DNA from: Dermacentor variabilis
Lineage: Eukaryota; Arthropoda; Arachnida; Ixodida; Ixodidae
Direction: 5' to 3'
DNA: 64,000 nt
NCBI RefSeq assembly: GCF_050947875.1
Contig: NC_134571.1
Span: 223,706,024-223,770,023, forward strand
Part shown: in pieces, positions 34,312 through 46,029 of the stretch
How the letters are laid out: each line of letters begins with the position of its first letter
Numbering within the stretch: position 1 is the first letter of the stretch
Notes under the pieces: generated by a model
The model's input: only the letters and a program-made list of their open reading frames with translations
What the model was told of the DNA's origin: nothing
Databases searched by the model: none
Position numbers and translations under genes: made by a program

Positions 34312-34985
34312 TATTTCAAAACATACATACACACTTGACAGGAAAGGGAAAGCGAGGAGGAGCAGGCCGGCAACTGCCACCGGAAGGCGCACAAAGCCTG
34401 CCTACTCTTCAGAAAGGAATAGACAGAAAAACAGAAATGAAAGATAGGAAGGAGGGGAGAGAAGAGGAAAAAAAGAGCAAAATGCATCTCAAAGAATAAA
34501 GTACAACACACAGTATAAGTTATACACAGTGGGGCCGGTCATTGCAGGCCACGCTACTAAAGAATGTTAAATAGATGAAATAGTGTCTGTGTTACAAACG
34601 TGAACCTAACTTAGTTGATCCTAGAAAAGTATGGAGAGCGCGATGTGCCTGATCACGTCAATACGCACAACCACTCGGGTATAAACGTTCGTCGAATGTC
34701 GTACACCGCAGACCAAGGAGGTGATAGTCCCCCACTAGCGACGTGCGCTGCGCGCTGAAAGCGGGACACCCCAATATCAGGCGCTGAAGTGTCACGCAGC
34801 TACCGAAATACGTACACAATAGAGTGGCCACAACTCCTTGTAAGTATAAATGTTCACATATCCAGCCCTTAGGTTGAGTAGTTGTGCTCTAGCGCGATGG
34901 GGCAAGCCTCGACCGCGATCGCGGGGCGGGAACGCTCCATGGCCTGCATGCTGCTTGAGTAGGTAACGACAAATCAGCAGAAGAG
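34312..34985. other. No gene seen; possibly LINE 3' sequence
   Basis: A purine-rich part at 34340-34500, then unassigned sequence that may be the 3' end of the minus-strand RNase H LINE at 34990. No motif could be confirmed. Confidence 0.4.
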
Positions 34986-34989
34986 TGCC

Positions 34990-35473
34990 ATCAAGCTTTC
35001 ACAACACTTCAGGGAAGACGAAGTCATTATGAGTGCAAGTTGAAGCCAGTTGATATGCCTCTTCATTTCCGGCAATCCCTACGTGTGAAGGTGTCCATTG
35101 GGTCACGAGAGATACCACACGGGATGAAATTTTGTTGGCATAGTCAGCAATGCTGCGCACAACTGGACAATCAATCTGCGTTGTAATCTGCTAAGGGCAG
35201 CGCGGGAGTACGTCAAGATGGCAATATTCGATGCGGTTAACTCCTCTTGTACGTATTTCAATGCAATACTAATCGCTGCTAACTCCGCAGTTGTTGACGA
35301 GGCTGGATGGAGTGTATCAAACATACGTCGTACTTGAGTCGAAGTACAGAATAAAGCTGCAGAGGCGCCTTGAGCGGCGTTTTCTGCAGATGCTTCCATG
35401 AAAATTTGAAGATAATCTTGAAATGTTTGGAACATGTGTGACGGAGCCATTTGGTTATTGCCGAAATAGGCAT
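34990..35473 (-). pseudogene. I-clade-like LINE RNase H fragment
   Basis: The minus frame reads DYLQIFMEASAENAAQGASA, SSTTAELAAISIALKYVQEE, then ILTYSRAALSRL, and after a frame change WTPSHVGIAGNEEAYQLAS near 35100-35040. This is the D-E-D-x layout of the RNase H of I-type LINEs. The first Asp is Glu in MEAS, the third Asp is Tyr in LTYS, and Ala-Asp is AYQ, so the enzyme is inactive. RT is absent upstream. Confidence 0.8.
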
Positions 35474-35639
35474 ATAAGACGTTTTACAGCGAAGCTGTTT
35501 ATGGCTAGATTCTGGGGGATCCCGTCTCCGTGGACATAAACCAACAATTTTTCACACGTGGGATGATCCGGAAGATAGTGCAATCAGTGGTGGAGGTGAA
35601 GCAGGCGTTACGCACTATCAAAACGTGGGCCGATACCGA

Positions 35640-35940
35640 AGATAGTGAAATAGCCCGATAGCCCTTACAAGTTTCCTTTGTAAGGTATTTGAAAAAATGA
35701 TTAATCAGTGACTCACCCATTTCAAGGAAATGAGCAAAATGCTTGATGCCTATCAGTGCGGTTTCAGGGAAGTGCGTTCCACAGCTGATCATCTGGTACG
35801 TATTGAAGCAAACATCCGCGACGCATTTGTACACAAACAGTTTTTCCTATCCATATTCCTCGATATGGAGAAGGCGTACGACACAACGTGGCGCTACGGA
35901 ATCTTGAGAGACTTGTCAGAAATGGGCATTTATGGTAATA
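35640..35940 (+). pseudogene. I-clade-like LINE RT fragment
   Basis: A decayed Y-R-P-I-A-L-T-S block near 35650 is followed by DAYQCGFREVRSTADHLVRI and FFLSIFLDMEKAYDTTWRYG, the RT finger and first catalytic-Asp blocks. It stops at GIYGNSD where the Ty3 remnant D begins. The RNase H end of a similar LINE resumes at 36840, so 35640-35940 and 36840-37545 may be one LINE split by that insertion. Confidence 0.75.
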
Positions 35941-35941
35941 G

Positions 35942-36800
35942 TGACACGAAGTAAGTTTGCACGTGATGGCACCGGACCCTTAAGGCGAGAACGACGAAGT
36001 TCGTGGTTGCGCGCGCGCTTTCCGAGGACCAGCCATCACTAAAGGCAGACGTTTTTTTACCAATCTGTCGATGGTAAACTGTTTTAGTTGTAATAGTTGG
36101 GTGACATTTCGGGTGGACGTGCGGGCTACGGTCGATGTTAAGATCTCCGGAGTATACCCCAGACATAAGCCCGGCGAGTAGTTCAGCCGAGCTTACCCCT
36201 GTGCACGTACGTGCCAGCCGACGTTTCCAGGGACTCCAGCCACAGCACGGTCTGCTACCCGAACGAACTAGAATGACGAACCAACCACCTCCTGCCACTG
36301 CTGCAGCATCGCACGTTGTCGTCAATCACATCCGGACGCCGAATCTGTTTCACGGAAGTGCTTCAGAGAACGCCGACGACTGGCTTGACCATTTTGACCG
36401 GGTTGCCAACCACGACGACTGGAACCACGAGCGTAAGTTACGCTACGTGTACTTCGCTCGAGAGGATTCCGCGAAAACATGGTTTGAGAACCACGAGGTG
36501 ACACTGACGTCATGGGAAGAATTTCGTAGGTAATTCCTCAATGCCTTCGCCAGGGCGGACAGGAAGGAGAGGGCGGAGTTAGCGTTGGAGGCAAGAATTC
36601 AAGGCCCGAATGAGCTAGTGACGGCGTACGTAGAAGACATGAATCGGCTTTTCAGACGTGCGGACCCTTCTATGACTGAAACAAAGACGGTGCACCATCT
36701 CGTGCGCTGCGTCAAAGAGGAAATATTTGCTGGCCGCAGGGTGATTCTTAGTGATCTACAAACCCCATTGCTGCGCTTAAATGAAATCGGCGTAAGAAAA
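35942..36800 (+). mobile_element. Ty3/gypsy remnant D: LTR, PBS and gag
   Basis: A probable LTR at 35942-36106 ends gggtgaca, followed by the PBS-like gggtggacgtgcgggcta at about 36110-36127 and gag from 36135. All pol is missing. The LTR start is inferred from where LINE coding stops. Confidence 0.65.
36135..36790 (+). pseudogene. gag: Ty3/gypsy gag, interrupted
   Basis: The frame at 36135-36533 holds TPNLFHGSASENADDWLDHF, then DRVANHDDWNHERKLRYVYF and WFENHEVTLTSWEEFRR, the capsid-like pattern of the other copies. A TAA at 36531-36533 interrupts it. The same frame continues directly with FLNAFARADRKERAELALEA and AYVEDMNRLFRRADPSM to about 36790. So one nonsense codon and a truncation separate it from a normal gag. 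Nucleocapsid and pol are absent. Confidence 0.85.
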
Positions 36801-36839
36801 GCAAAGCGCACAATAATAAGAAATACATAAGACATACGC

Positions 36840-37545
36840 CATAGCGAAAGATCTACAAAACGACAGAACTTTCCAGTAGATTCTAAGTAACTGTGAAATC
36901 ATACGAAATGTAAGAGCTGATCACATGGCACGTGCAGAACATCAAAAGAATGAATTATCACTACTTCCTCTAGAAGCGAGTGATGCGTGATGCTGATCAC
37001 ATGGCACGTGCGGAACATCAAAAGAATGAATTATCACTACTTCCTCTAGAAGCGAGTGATGCGTGATGTCTATTGAACAAACTATGCGGTAGATTATCCA
37101 AACAAAGTTGGTTGATAAATGATGCCCAGAATTCTCAATTATATAATATAGATCCTGGAATAAAATTCAAAATGCCGTTTAAAGTAGGTATTTTGTTGAA
37201 ACAACAGTACTTATGCTTTGGATAGGCACTGCTTATACTAAAGGCTTTCTGTATAGGATGAGAAAAACTAACAGTGCTACATGCTCCTGCGAAGAGGCGG
37301 AAGAAGACAGAACACCTTCTTCTACACTCTAAAAATCATGATGCTCCCCGCAAGAACCTTTCGAAAGAACTACATGGCTTGGATATACGGCAACTATATT
37401 TCGGAAACATTTTAGGTCCATGGCCAACAGAAAAACTTCAAAACATTGCTAGCGCGCCTCTGTACATTTTTTGGAGAAATCAGAAATATCATAAAAATAC
37501 TAAGTCATACAAAAGTAATTCCTCGAATTATTATTAGTAACAGGC
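36840..37545 (+). pseudogene. I-clade-like LINE 3' end (RNase H tail)
   Basis: VRADHMARAEHQKNELSLLP at about 36912 is the Ala-Asp end of RNase H. Further on, GTAYTKGFLYRMRKTNSATC and a Glu/His region with TEHLLLHSKNHDAPRKNL (37300-37360) are the C-terminal part of I-type LINEs, where a C-x2-C-x-H-x-C zinc site is usual. Frames change several times. The end is near the ttattattag at 37530. A 76-bp internal duplication is listed separately. Confidence 0.65.
36916..37067 (+). repeat. 76-bp tandem duplication inside LINE
   Basis: gctgatcacatggcacgtg starts both 36916 and 36992. The two copies differ at a single base (cagaac against cggaac). The near identity shows the duplication is recent relative to the decayed LINE around it. 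Confidence 0.97.
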
Positions 37546-38825
37546 ACCCTTAATAACTTGTTCAGTGGGTCTTCATGTAGTATTAGTATGTGTTGTATTT
37601 AAAGTGCTGCATTTAAGAGGGACCTCATTCACATGTGCGCGACATCTTCTTGGGAACATATTGGTTTTGTGAACATTTATGCCGTGTGACCTCGTGTGTT
37701 GCGTGTAAACACTTCTTTGCGTTCAGGTGTCGTGTGTTGTTTTCTAGCTCAAGTCCTGTCCCTTCGTCGCTCTGCACAACAGTGATAAGTAAGAACACTT
37801 CTGTTTTGTGAGTTGTTATGCTATGTTAACTCTTCTGTTGCACGAAAATTTATTTATATTGCAGTACTGAGACATAGTAGGTGAATGTTCATGTGTCTGT
37901 TAGTGCACTTTTGTGATTGCTGACAATTTTCAGACGATAACTATAATGTAAGAGATGAGGAGTAGCCGGCGCCACACATAAGCACCAACTTCTCCTTAAG
38001 TACATTAACAAAAGAACAGGTGCCATAGGCACTCATCCTTGCGCTAGCGGACGATGTTTTGCCATAAAACATGCGTACGTTGGCTGACTTATCATTCGCC
38101 TAATTTTAGATTACTCCCCCTCTGTGCACGACGCGATCGAACCATTAAAGAACGATGCGTGTGAACAATAGCGAAAATGAGTAATGAATGCAAAGGTATT
38201 TCAAGTTTACGCGTCTGCAGTCTCATTTCAATGCCACGCTAGGTCTGGTAGTAAGCTCGGCGAATACACGCAAATTAAACGATGCAAGTTTGAAAACGCT
38301 GCCCGAGGAAAAGAACACGTTTTGTGCTGTGCGTAGTGTGCTCGGCCTGAAAGTGCTTGTCTGTGGAGACGAGCGGTAACAAGGGCTTTGCTGTCGACGT
38401 CATGGAGGCGGCTTTGTGCGAACGCCTTTAGCAGCCACTGCGCTTCCGCGAGCCCGTGCGCGCTGCCAAGTGTGCAACCTTCACACGCACTCCGTCGGCG
38501 CGGGCGACCCAGATGTGCGCCTTAAAGGAAAAATGGGGCGCCTGCCTGCCCCGAGGCCGCGTTTTTGCAAGCCAAATTCGGTGCGGCGCGTTACCGGTCC
38601 GAGAAGACGCGGGTCAGGAGTTGACAGCAATGCGACACGTGCGCACGCCTAAGGTCGCCGCCATGCAGTGACGGATGTCGCACTAGTTGTACCTGCTCTT
38701 TAGTAGCGCGTTCACGTGGCAGGTTGGACGGGGCGGGTGCGACCAGCACACAACGTGGTGCATGCGTGCCTAGTGTCGGCTAGTATGACGTCGAAAACTG
38801 AAGCCTTCAGGAAAGGCCTGTTTTC
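37546..38825. other. No gene seen; CpG-rich 38390-38700
   Basis: AT-rich, then a CpG-rich stretch with overlapping short ORFs on one strand (38416-38671) and no motif. It could be a CpG-rich promoter for the ORF at 38826, but nothing decides this. Confidence 0.4.
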
Positions 38826-39170
38826 GTGGAGCAGGATTTATTATGCTCCTTCTTTGGCGTCTATATATACAAGAATGTAGACGACGCAAGGACGGCGCCA
38901 CGCTTTAACGAAACGCTAGTAATCTGGCCACCAGAGTACGAGGAGCAATCATTTAGGAACATTTCTAGCTCCTTGTGTACCGATGTCCTGGCGAAACATA
39001 TTGGTGTTAAGGCTCGAAGGGCTGCCTTGGAACTTCAATATGCGAACTGTGACAATTTGATGAACTGTGGAAAGGAACACAAGAAAAAATTGAAAAGGTA
39101 CAGTGCAATAGGACTTACTTCGACATGTACCTCGGCCGATGGTGTAATTAAGAATATTTTGGACTATTAA
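38826..39170 (+). CDS. Hypothetical protein, 114 codons
   Basis: Not recognised. It opens with ATG and reads MEQDLLCSFFGVYIYKNVDD, NETLVIWPPEYEEQSFRNIS, then KHIGVKARRAALELQYANCD and a Lys-rich stretch before ILDY-stop. There is no signal peptide, transmembrane segment or clear domain. Composition is protein-like, unlike most small ORFs nearby, and a CpG-rich stretch precedes it. It may be a single-exon gene, an exon read through into an intron, or chance. No splice or poly(A) evidence was found beyond aataaag at 39513. Confidence 0.3.
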   Translation: MEQDLLCSFFGVYIYKNVDDARTAPRFNETLVIWPPEYEEQSFRNISSSLCTDVLAKHIGVKARRAALELQYANCDNLMNCGKEHKKKLKRYSAIGLTSTCTSADGVIKNILDY

Positions 39171-41378
39171 ATAAGTACGAAATTGAAGAGTTAGCCACCA
39201 GAAACCTAAACCCCGTTTTCTGTTTTTCTACGTAGTCATGCTGACCCGCAGGATATTGTCGAAATAATTGTGTTTAACGCGCCTGTGTGGCCACTATGAG
39301 ATCACACACTGTTTTATAAAAAGTTATTCGAAGAACTCTGTGAGACCAGCAGAAGTCTCTGTTGATGAGACCAACTGCTCGAGATCTTGGAAGACTTGCC
39401 TGTACGGATGTATTTCCTTGTTGGTTTTAAGAGTTTCAAATTTAATTGAATGAATAACCCAGTCTTGAGTTGTTTATCATTACCTAGACATGACGCTATT
39501 TATGAACACAATAAAGAATAAGAATTACTAGGCCAGAAGTGGTGCCAGGCATTTTCGTGATAAAAACAGTGCTTCTTGTTTTCAGCGAGCTTAACACCAC
39601 GAAGTCGATATAGCGAAAACGTTAACAACACCATGCAGTTAAGTAAAATAAAGCACGTCATACGAAACTTTAGCGAAAGAGAAAAGAGATCGAAATGTTC
39701 ATTTATTCCTCCCTATGGTATTTTTCTCAGCCCGGCCAATCAGTCAGTCCAGTCTCTGTGGACGCTAGGCTCTCTCCTGTTAAGGTGGGCGAACGGCGAG
39801 GTCGTTTCGCGCGTGCGCCGACCCTGATAAGGCTTAGGAGCGGGACACCGGAATGGTGGAACAGCATCGTTCGAAGGCGTTCAGGCTGTTTCACATGCTG
39901 CGACTGTAACGGCAAAATCGGTGCAGTCGCTGGCGTCGAAATTCGATTTTTAGAGGCCGCATTTCACATGATTGCAATTTCAACAACGTGAATGGTGCGA
40001 CGCCCAGGGTTACTTACTGCCAGGTTTCGTTGCACAGGCTGCATAATTTTTATTGTAATGAAAAACAAACGTTTACATTATAATATTGTAGACTTTTCTT
40101 TATTATGAGCAAATAATATGCGTGTTTTCTAATTTAAAAACGTGTTGCAGTTAAGAGGTAGCTTTAGGGGGCTCGGGCGCTCCTATCTAAATACTTGTAA
40201 AAGGAGAATTTGATTTTCTTGGCAACCACTGCGCCAAACTTGCCGAGGTTTGTTGCATTTAAAATAAAAACTTAAAATCTAGTGATTGCTGGTCTCGAAT
40301 TTTTGATATAGGGCGTCCATTTTTTACTAAAAATTGGCAAATATAAGAAATTTTCAGAAAAAAGCTACCAAGTTTACAACTCTATAACTCAGCAATGAAA
40401 AAGAATATCATAATTATATGAATTGCATTTAATAGTACATCTAAAGCGGACAAAATTGGTATGTCACACATGAATTTCAAAAAATTTAATAATGTGTAAA
40501 TACAGCTTTCGCAGAACTCTTGTACACAACGTAACCAATTCACGTAAGATATCACTTGAGAAATGTAATTTAGCGGCTTTTAATTATCTAATGGATGCCG
40601 TTTACAGAACAGCGATATCTAGTATTGACGGAAAGCTATTAATTTGCACACGTCGGGCTTATATTTTATTCGAACTTCCGAATTCTTGAAATTTTTTTCA
40701 ATAATATACAGGCCTTACATCGAAATTCTGCTTCCAACAATCACTAGAATTTTACTTTCGCTCTCAAATGCGACAAACTTCATTAAAAGCGGTGCAGCGG
40801 TTACCTCAGAAAAGCCATTCTGTGCTTTACATGTATTTGAATAGGCCGCATCAAAGTTGGGCGCGAGCTAAAGCTTCCTCTGAAGATTTGTTTTGTAGTG
40901 CGCAACGGTGGTTGCTGAAGTTCAGTGCGATGAGACATGGAGCACGTAAACAGCTGTTCGCAGCTGGTTCAGCGCTGTGTGTTGTCTCACCTGCTTTCTA
41001 TGACCTTTTCAATCTGACTGCGCTACAACAATCTACAAGATGACCTATCAACAATGCATATATAGCTACCCTCACCGCATATGCAGTATTCGCAATTCGG
41101 CTTCCACGAAGTCGTCGTGTCAGCCAGCAAGATCCTCGCGTTACCTGAGCGCGGCGTCAGCTTCTGGAAAAATTATGTGTGTATATTGCTCGTGATTGCA
41201 CATATGTGGTGCCTGCTCCTAGCCACATTCTTGCACCAAGTGCAACAACAAGCACCAACCCAAAAACCCGCGTGTGCCCCTGAACGAAGCCGCAAATGAT
41301 CTGTGTGATTACTCGGCGTGGAATGAAGATTGTGTTGTGAAATCTAGCCTGTTTCGTCCATTGCCGTGAATCTGCTGT

Positions 41379-41423
<45 letters not shown>

Positions 41424-43569
41424 GGACTGCTCTCTGAATATTTCTAAAGGCGCAAAAAGTTTTGAGCAGTTACCGTCACTTTTGTAGAAACCTGTACGTT
41501 GTATCATAGCATTCTAAAAGAAACGTTTCTCGTCCACTTTGTTGTCCTGTGTCTCGCGCTGGTAGTATGCTGTGAACTTCTAACAAGAAAACCATATCAA
41601 TACACGCTATCCATAATGCAGGATCGTAGGCCACGGCAGGCACACTTGCAGTAGGGTTTTTCGCCCTTCTGCTCAGCGTCGCACGCCGCTCACGGTTAGC
41701 CTGTTTTGTGGGAATAAAGATTATTATTATGTTAATAGATATTATAGTTCCTTCACTGTAACATAAAGCAATCATCTAGGTTTCTTAAGCTAGGCATGCA
41801 TTTAACCTGTATTGCATCAACATTGTTACGACATGCTTATGGGAGTCGTTTCAAACTAGATTGCTCCAGCCTGAGAAAGTACAAATGAAAACCTTAACGT
41901 TTATTTCAATCTGCTATTCCTAAACAGATTATATTGGCAAAATTTTATGCCGGCTTGCATTCCCTGCAATTCAATGGTCAGAGCTGGAAAAACTGATTCC
42001 TTTTTCTTGCTGTCGAAAGGCTGCTTCAATGACTATAGCAAGCTACAATAATTTATTTCGAAAGGGTTAAGCAATGACTATATATCTAAGCTTATCAATG
42101 CAATTTTGTTCCACGAACACAATTAAGTTTTCTTTCTCCCACTCATTGACAGCCATGGAATGAAACTGTTCTCTCTCATAAGTATCAGGATGCGAACATT
42201 CTGGAGTTCGTCCTGAGCATTTGTCCCCATCCTATAGTGTGCGTGTTTGTGCCAAGGTCTGTGTTGCAATCGCAGTGATCTACGCATATCTTTAAATACG
42301 TCGCAGCAAACTGATTTATTCAACTTTCTTTTCAAATCTACAAGATATGGCCATGCAGTAACGACCACATTAATAAGCAAGAGAAACTGCAGATTCAGTG
42401 TACGTGTTGTAATCTATGCGCAGTGAAGTTTTTGTCAAGTGGTCAATTAAATACTGTTAAAGTAACCGCGATGTATACAAATGGTCTTACTTTCAATAAT
42501 CCAACGTGCCATTTTTTGCAAGGTTGATTTATGCACCGCATAGGTCACAACCTTAATGTCATGTAATCTTTATGCACTGCACTGTTCACAAGCTATACAG
42601 AAATACAAGCGGCAGTTAATGTAGATGGACACTGCGAGACATCAACGCAGTGACGTTTGTTGAGGAAGGGATGGTGCGTGGTGTATGCAGATGAATGAAT
42701 GACATGTGCTTATGTACTTATTTACTTATATACCCCGCAGGCTGCAAGGTTGGAGAATTAGGTGAGGGGGAATAAAAAGTAGTTACAAAGGGAAGAAGGG
42801 CACAACATTAAGAAAGAACCAGCGAAAAAAAAGCAGCACCAATACAATGCACCAAGTAGCTCAACAACGTGTCTTACTGGCACAACATTATACAATACTT
42901 AACAAACAATAACAGAAAAAAATACTGTCTATGCACCTTATACAGATGGTAAACTAGCGAAGCTGAAATGTACTGCCCCGGTGTTTATCGCTGGGTTAAT
43001 TGCAATGGTTTATTAAAGACTTTCTATATTACTGTTTATGTCTGCGTTTCTTAATGAGGTTACGCGCACATTTGGCTTGGGTTTATCACATTGTTTATTT
43101 GGAATGCCACACATCACGCTTCGCAAAATCACCATCATGGAGGGTGCAATGAGTGGTTCATTGTGTTCATCCAGCGGGTCCATCAAAGTCTTTTTGAATT
43201 ATGTTACGCATTTTTGTTTCGTACTGCTTTAATCATATTATTTATGACTCGGTTATGCACTGTAATTACCAAATAACACGGAGCTACACATTTCGTTTAA
43301 TTAAATACAGGGACACATTTTTGAACCTATTGCGAAGTCGGAGAGAGACCGCTGCCCGCATGCTCTGCTGCGAGAGAGAAACGACGTCGCTATCGGTCTA
43401 GCCAATGGCCCACCACACCTTTGCTGCGAGATACTTATGACATCATGATCTTGTCTTAACCCCGTCCCCCCCTGTGTCCCTTCCCTGTATTAATACGTGG
43501 ATAAATATATATGTTTTAAATGCATAAGCATTTCTATGCCTACCCAACGAGAAATTTGCCCGTCCTTCC
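39171..43569. other. No gene seen (4.4 kb)
   Basis: AT-rich DNA. It contains a (TA)n run at 41379-41414, a possible LINE-type 3' end at 41700-41735 (aataaagattattattatg), and an unusual AT-rich block at 40150-40870. ORFs are short and without motifs. Confidence 0.5.
41379..41414. repeat. (TA)n microsatellite
   Basis: About 17 uninterrupted ta units following ctgttga. Confidence 0.95.
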
Positions 43570-44940
43570 ATCACGTAAGGCTTGCACCATTCCTGAGAGC
43601 ATGTTCAATTCGATCCATAATATACTTTCTTATGTCAGCTGTCTTACGTTTGTTTATTAACTTCGAAAGCTATGCCAATTCTATTCTAGCTTAGGGTTCG
43701 AGGATTTCATACATTGACGTTCCTTGATCAGATCTTTCGTCTCCTGCGATAGCTTACTGGTATCCTGTCTAACGGAGTTACCACCGACTTCTATTGCACA
43801 CTCCTTAATGATGCCCACAAGATTGTCATTCATTGCTTCAACACGAAGGTCCTCTTCCTGAGTTAAAGCCGAATACCTGTTCTGTAGCTTGATCTGGAAT
43901 TCCTCTAGTTTTCCTCTTACCGATAACTCATTGATCGGCTTCTTATGTACCAGTTTATTCCGTTCCCTCTTCAGGTCTAGGCTAATTCGAGTTCTTACCA
44001 TCCTATGGTCACTGCAGCGCACGTTGCTGAGCACGTCCACTTCTTGTATGATGCCAGGGTTATCGCAGAGTTTGAGGTCTATTTCATTTGTGGTATCGCC
44101 GTTCGAGCTCCTCCACGTCCACTTACGGCTCTCCCTCTTGCGGAAGAAGGTATTCATTTTCCACATATTATTCTGTTCCGCAAACTCTACTAATAACTCT
44201 CCCCTGCTATTCCTAGTGCCTATGCCATGTTCCCCCACTGCCTTTTCTCCAGCCTGCTTCTTGCATACCTTGGCATTGAAGTCCCCCATCAGTATAGTGC
44301 ATTTTGTTTTCACTCTACCAATCGCGGATTCCACGTCTTCATAGAAGCTCTCGACTTCCTGGTCGTCATGACTGGATGTAGGGCGTAGACCTGTGCAACC
44401 TTCATTTTGTACCTATTATTAAGTTTCACAACAAGACCTGCCACCCTCTCGTTAATGCTATAGAATTCCTGTATGTTACCAGCTATATTCTTATTAATCA
44501 GGAATCCGACTCCTAGTTCTCGTCTTTCCGCTAAGCCCCGGTGGCACAGGACGTGCCCGCCTTTTAGCACTGTATATGCTTCTTTTGGCTTCCTAACTTC
44601 ACTGGGCCATACTATATCCCATTTACTGTCCTCTAATTCCTCCAATGGCACTGCTAGGCTCGCCTCACTAGATAACGTTCTAGCGTTAAACGTTGCCAGG
44701 TTCATATTCTAATGGCGGCCTGTCCGGAGTCAGGGTTTCTTAGCACCCTCTGCTGCGTCGCAGGTCTGACCGCCGCCGTTGTCAGTTGCTTCGCAGCTGT
44801 ACTGGACTGAGGGCCGGGGTTTGATTGTTGTGTTCATATAGGAGGTTGTGGCTAAGTACTGCACCTGGGTGGCCAATCCTGCTCTGGTGAGGGAGTGCGT
44901 TACCGGTTCTGGTCACCGGGATCAGGCCACACTCCAGGCC
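43570..44940 (-). pseudogene. RTE-type LINE copy D: endonuclease half only
   Basis: This is the 5' part of the same LINE family as 20937-29570. The frame at 44705-44310 starts MNLATFNARTLSSEASLAVP. After a frameshift the frame at 44334-43681 has ILMGDFNAKVCKKQAGEKAV and RCSDHRMVRTRISLDL. The D-F-N and S-D-H motifs are catalytic residues of the apurinic-type endonuclease that nicks the target. Another frameshift at about 43690 leads into sequence still recognisable to 43570. RT is missing at the 3' side, the reverse of the usual 5' truncation of LINEs. Above 44712 lies a probable 5' leader up to about 44940. Confidence 0.9.
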
Positions 44941-45070
44941 TGTTTATGAAATTTTATCAACACGCGGATTTTTTTAATCTGGTGGAAAATTGCGCGGCAC
45001 CGGGATTCGAACCACGGACCTCTTGCACGCGAGGTGGGTGTTCTACCTCTACGCCGTGGCTGCCGCTTCG
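44941..45070 (-). mobile_element. tRNA-derived SINE with cloverleaf head
   Basis: On the minus strand GCGGCA (45066-45061) pairs with TGCCGC (44999-44994) as an acceptor stem, and ggttcgaatcc near 45012-45002 is a perfect B box. The anticodon stem ACCTC/GAGGT closes a loop of 8 bases in place of 7, so it is not a working tRNA. It lies exactly where the RT coding of the minus-strand LINE stops (IFIWAS..). Confidence 0.65.
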
Positions 45071-45077
45071 TGCTACG

Positions 45078-46021
45078 GCAGACGCCCAAATGAAGATGTC
45101 CTCGGCATATATTGACACTTGAAGTGTGTTAGGCAAGCATCTGACTAGGCCAACGAGCACTAGGTTGAATAGTGTCGCGCTCAATACTCCGCCTTATGGT
45201 ACTCCACGGAACGTGTGGTGTTGAATCGTGGCGCCATCCTCGGTCATCAAGAACAAATGCCTGTCGGTCAAAAAACTGCGCAGCCACTGAAAAGTGCGGC
45301 AGCCGATTCCGGCTTCAACCAGAGCATCTAAATGGCATAATGTGCTATGCTGTCATAGGCACCTTTTATGTCAAGGAAAATGCCGCAGTGAGTCGTTTCA
45401 GACGTTTTTGATGCTGAACAAACGTGACCAAATGGATGCCATTGTCTAGGGATGAGCGCCCACGCCGGAAGCCAGGCATAGCACCTGGCTACAAGTTATA
45501 ATTTTCCAGGTACCATTCCAGGCGCGTCAAAATCATTCTTTTGATTATGTTGCCGATGCAACTGGCCATAGCGATGGGGTGGTACGATGACAAATCTAAC
45601 GGTGATTTACCAGGTTTGAGAAGTGGAACCAAGCGGCTGCATTTCCGTTCGCGTGGACCCAAACCGTTGCGCCCAGACTCGTAATGGTTTAGCAGCATGA
45701 GTCGTGCTTTCTGCCCAAGATTGGCGAGCACCGCATAGGTAACGTCGTCCGCCCAGGTGACGAAGAGCGTCTGCAAGTCACCAGTGCAGCTTCAAGCTCC
45801 TCTACCGAAAACATTACATCCATGCGGGAATACCGTGGCACAGGAGTGGCACATTGTGTAAGTGCGTGTTGGAGCTGCAAGCTGGCAAGTCTTGAGCAAA
45901 ATTCTTGAGCAATGTCAATTTCGCTGCGACCTCGGTGCAAAGCGAGAGATTTGAAAGGAACACGCTGTTGCAGTGATACGCGAAGTCCACGCACGGTTCT
46001 CCAGTTACAAATCATAAGCAA
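45078..46021 (-). pseudogene. I-clade-like LINE RT, N-terminal half
   Basis: Minus-strand translation across frames gives VTWADDVTYAVLANLGQKAR, SRLVPLLKPGKSPLDLSSYH (45610-45560), a GFRRGRSSLDN-type block near 45460, LTAA followed by a K-G-A-Y-D-like block, then MSATLFNLVLVGLVRCLPNT and SIYAEDIFIWAS at 45100. The catalytic YADD is YAED. At least three frame changes occur. It meets a plus-strand fragment of a similar LINE head to head at about 46022. Confidence 0.8.
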
Positions 46022-46029
46022 CGCGGGTC

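Noticed and set aside
33927..34499. 190-codon ORF with about 24 Asn in a row
   Set aside because: It joins an RT fragment to a microsatellite and purine-rich DNA. It is open only because aat triplets cannot make a stop in this frame.
44994..45066. Functional tRNA-Ala gene
   Set aside because: Acceptor stem and B box are good, but the anticodon loop has 8 bases. It sits in a SINE-type context next to a LINE break.
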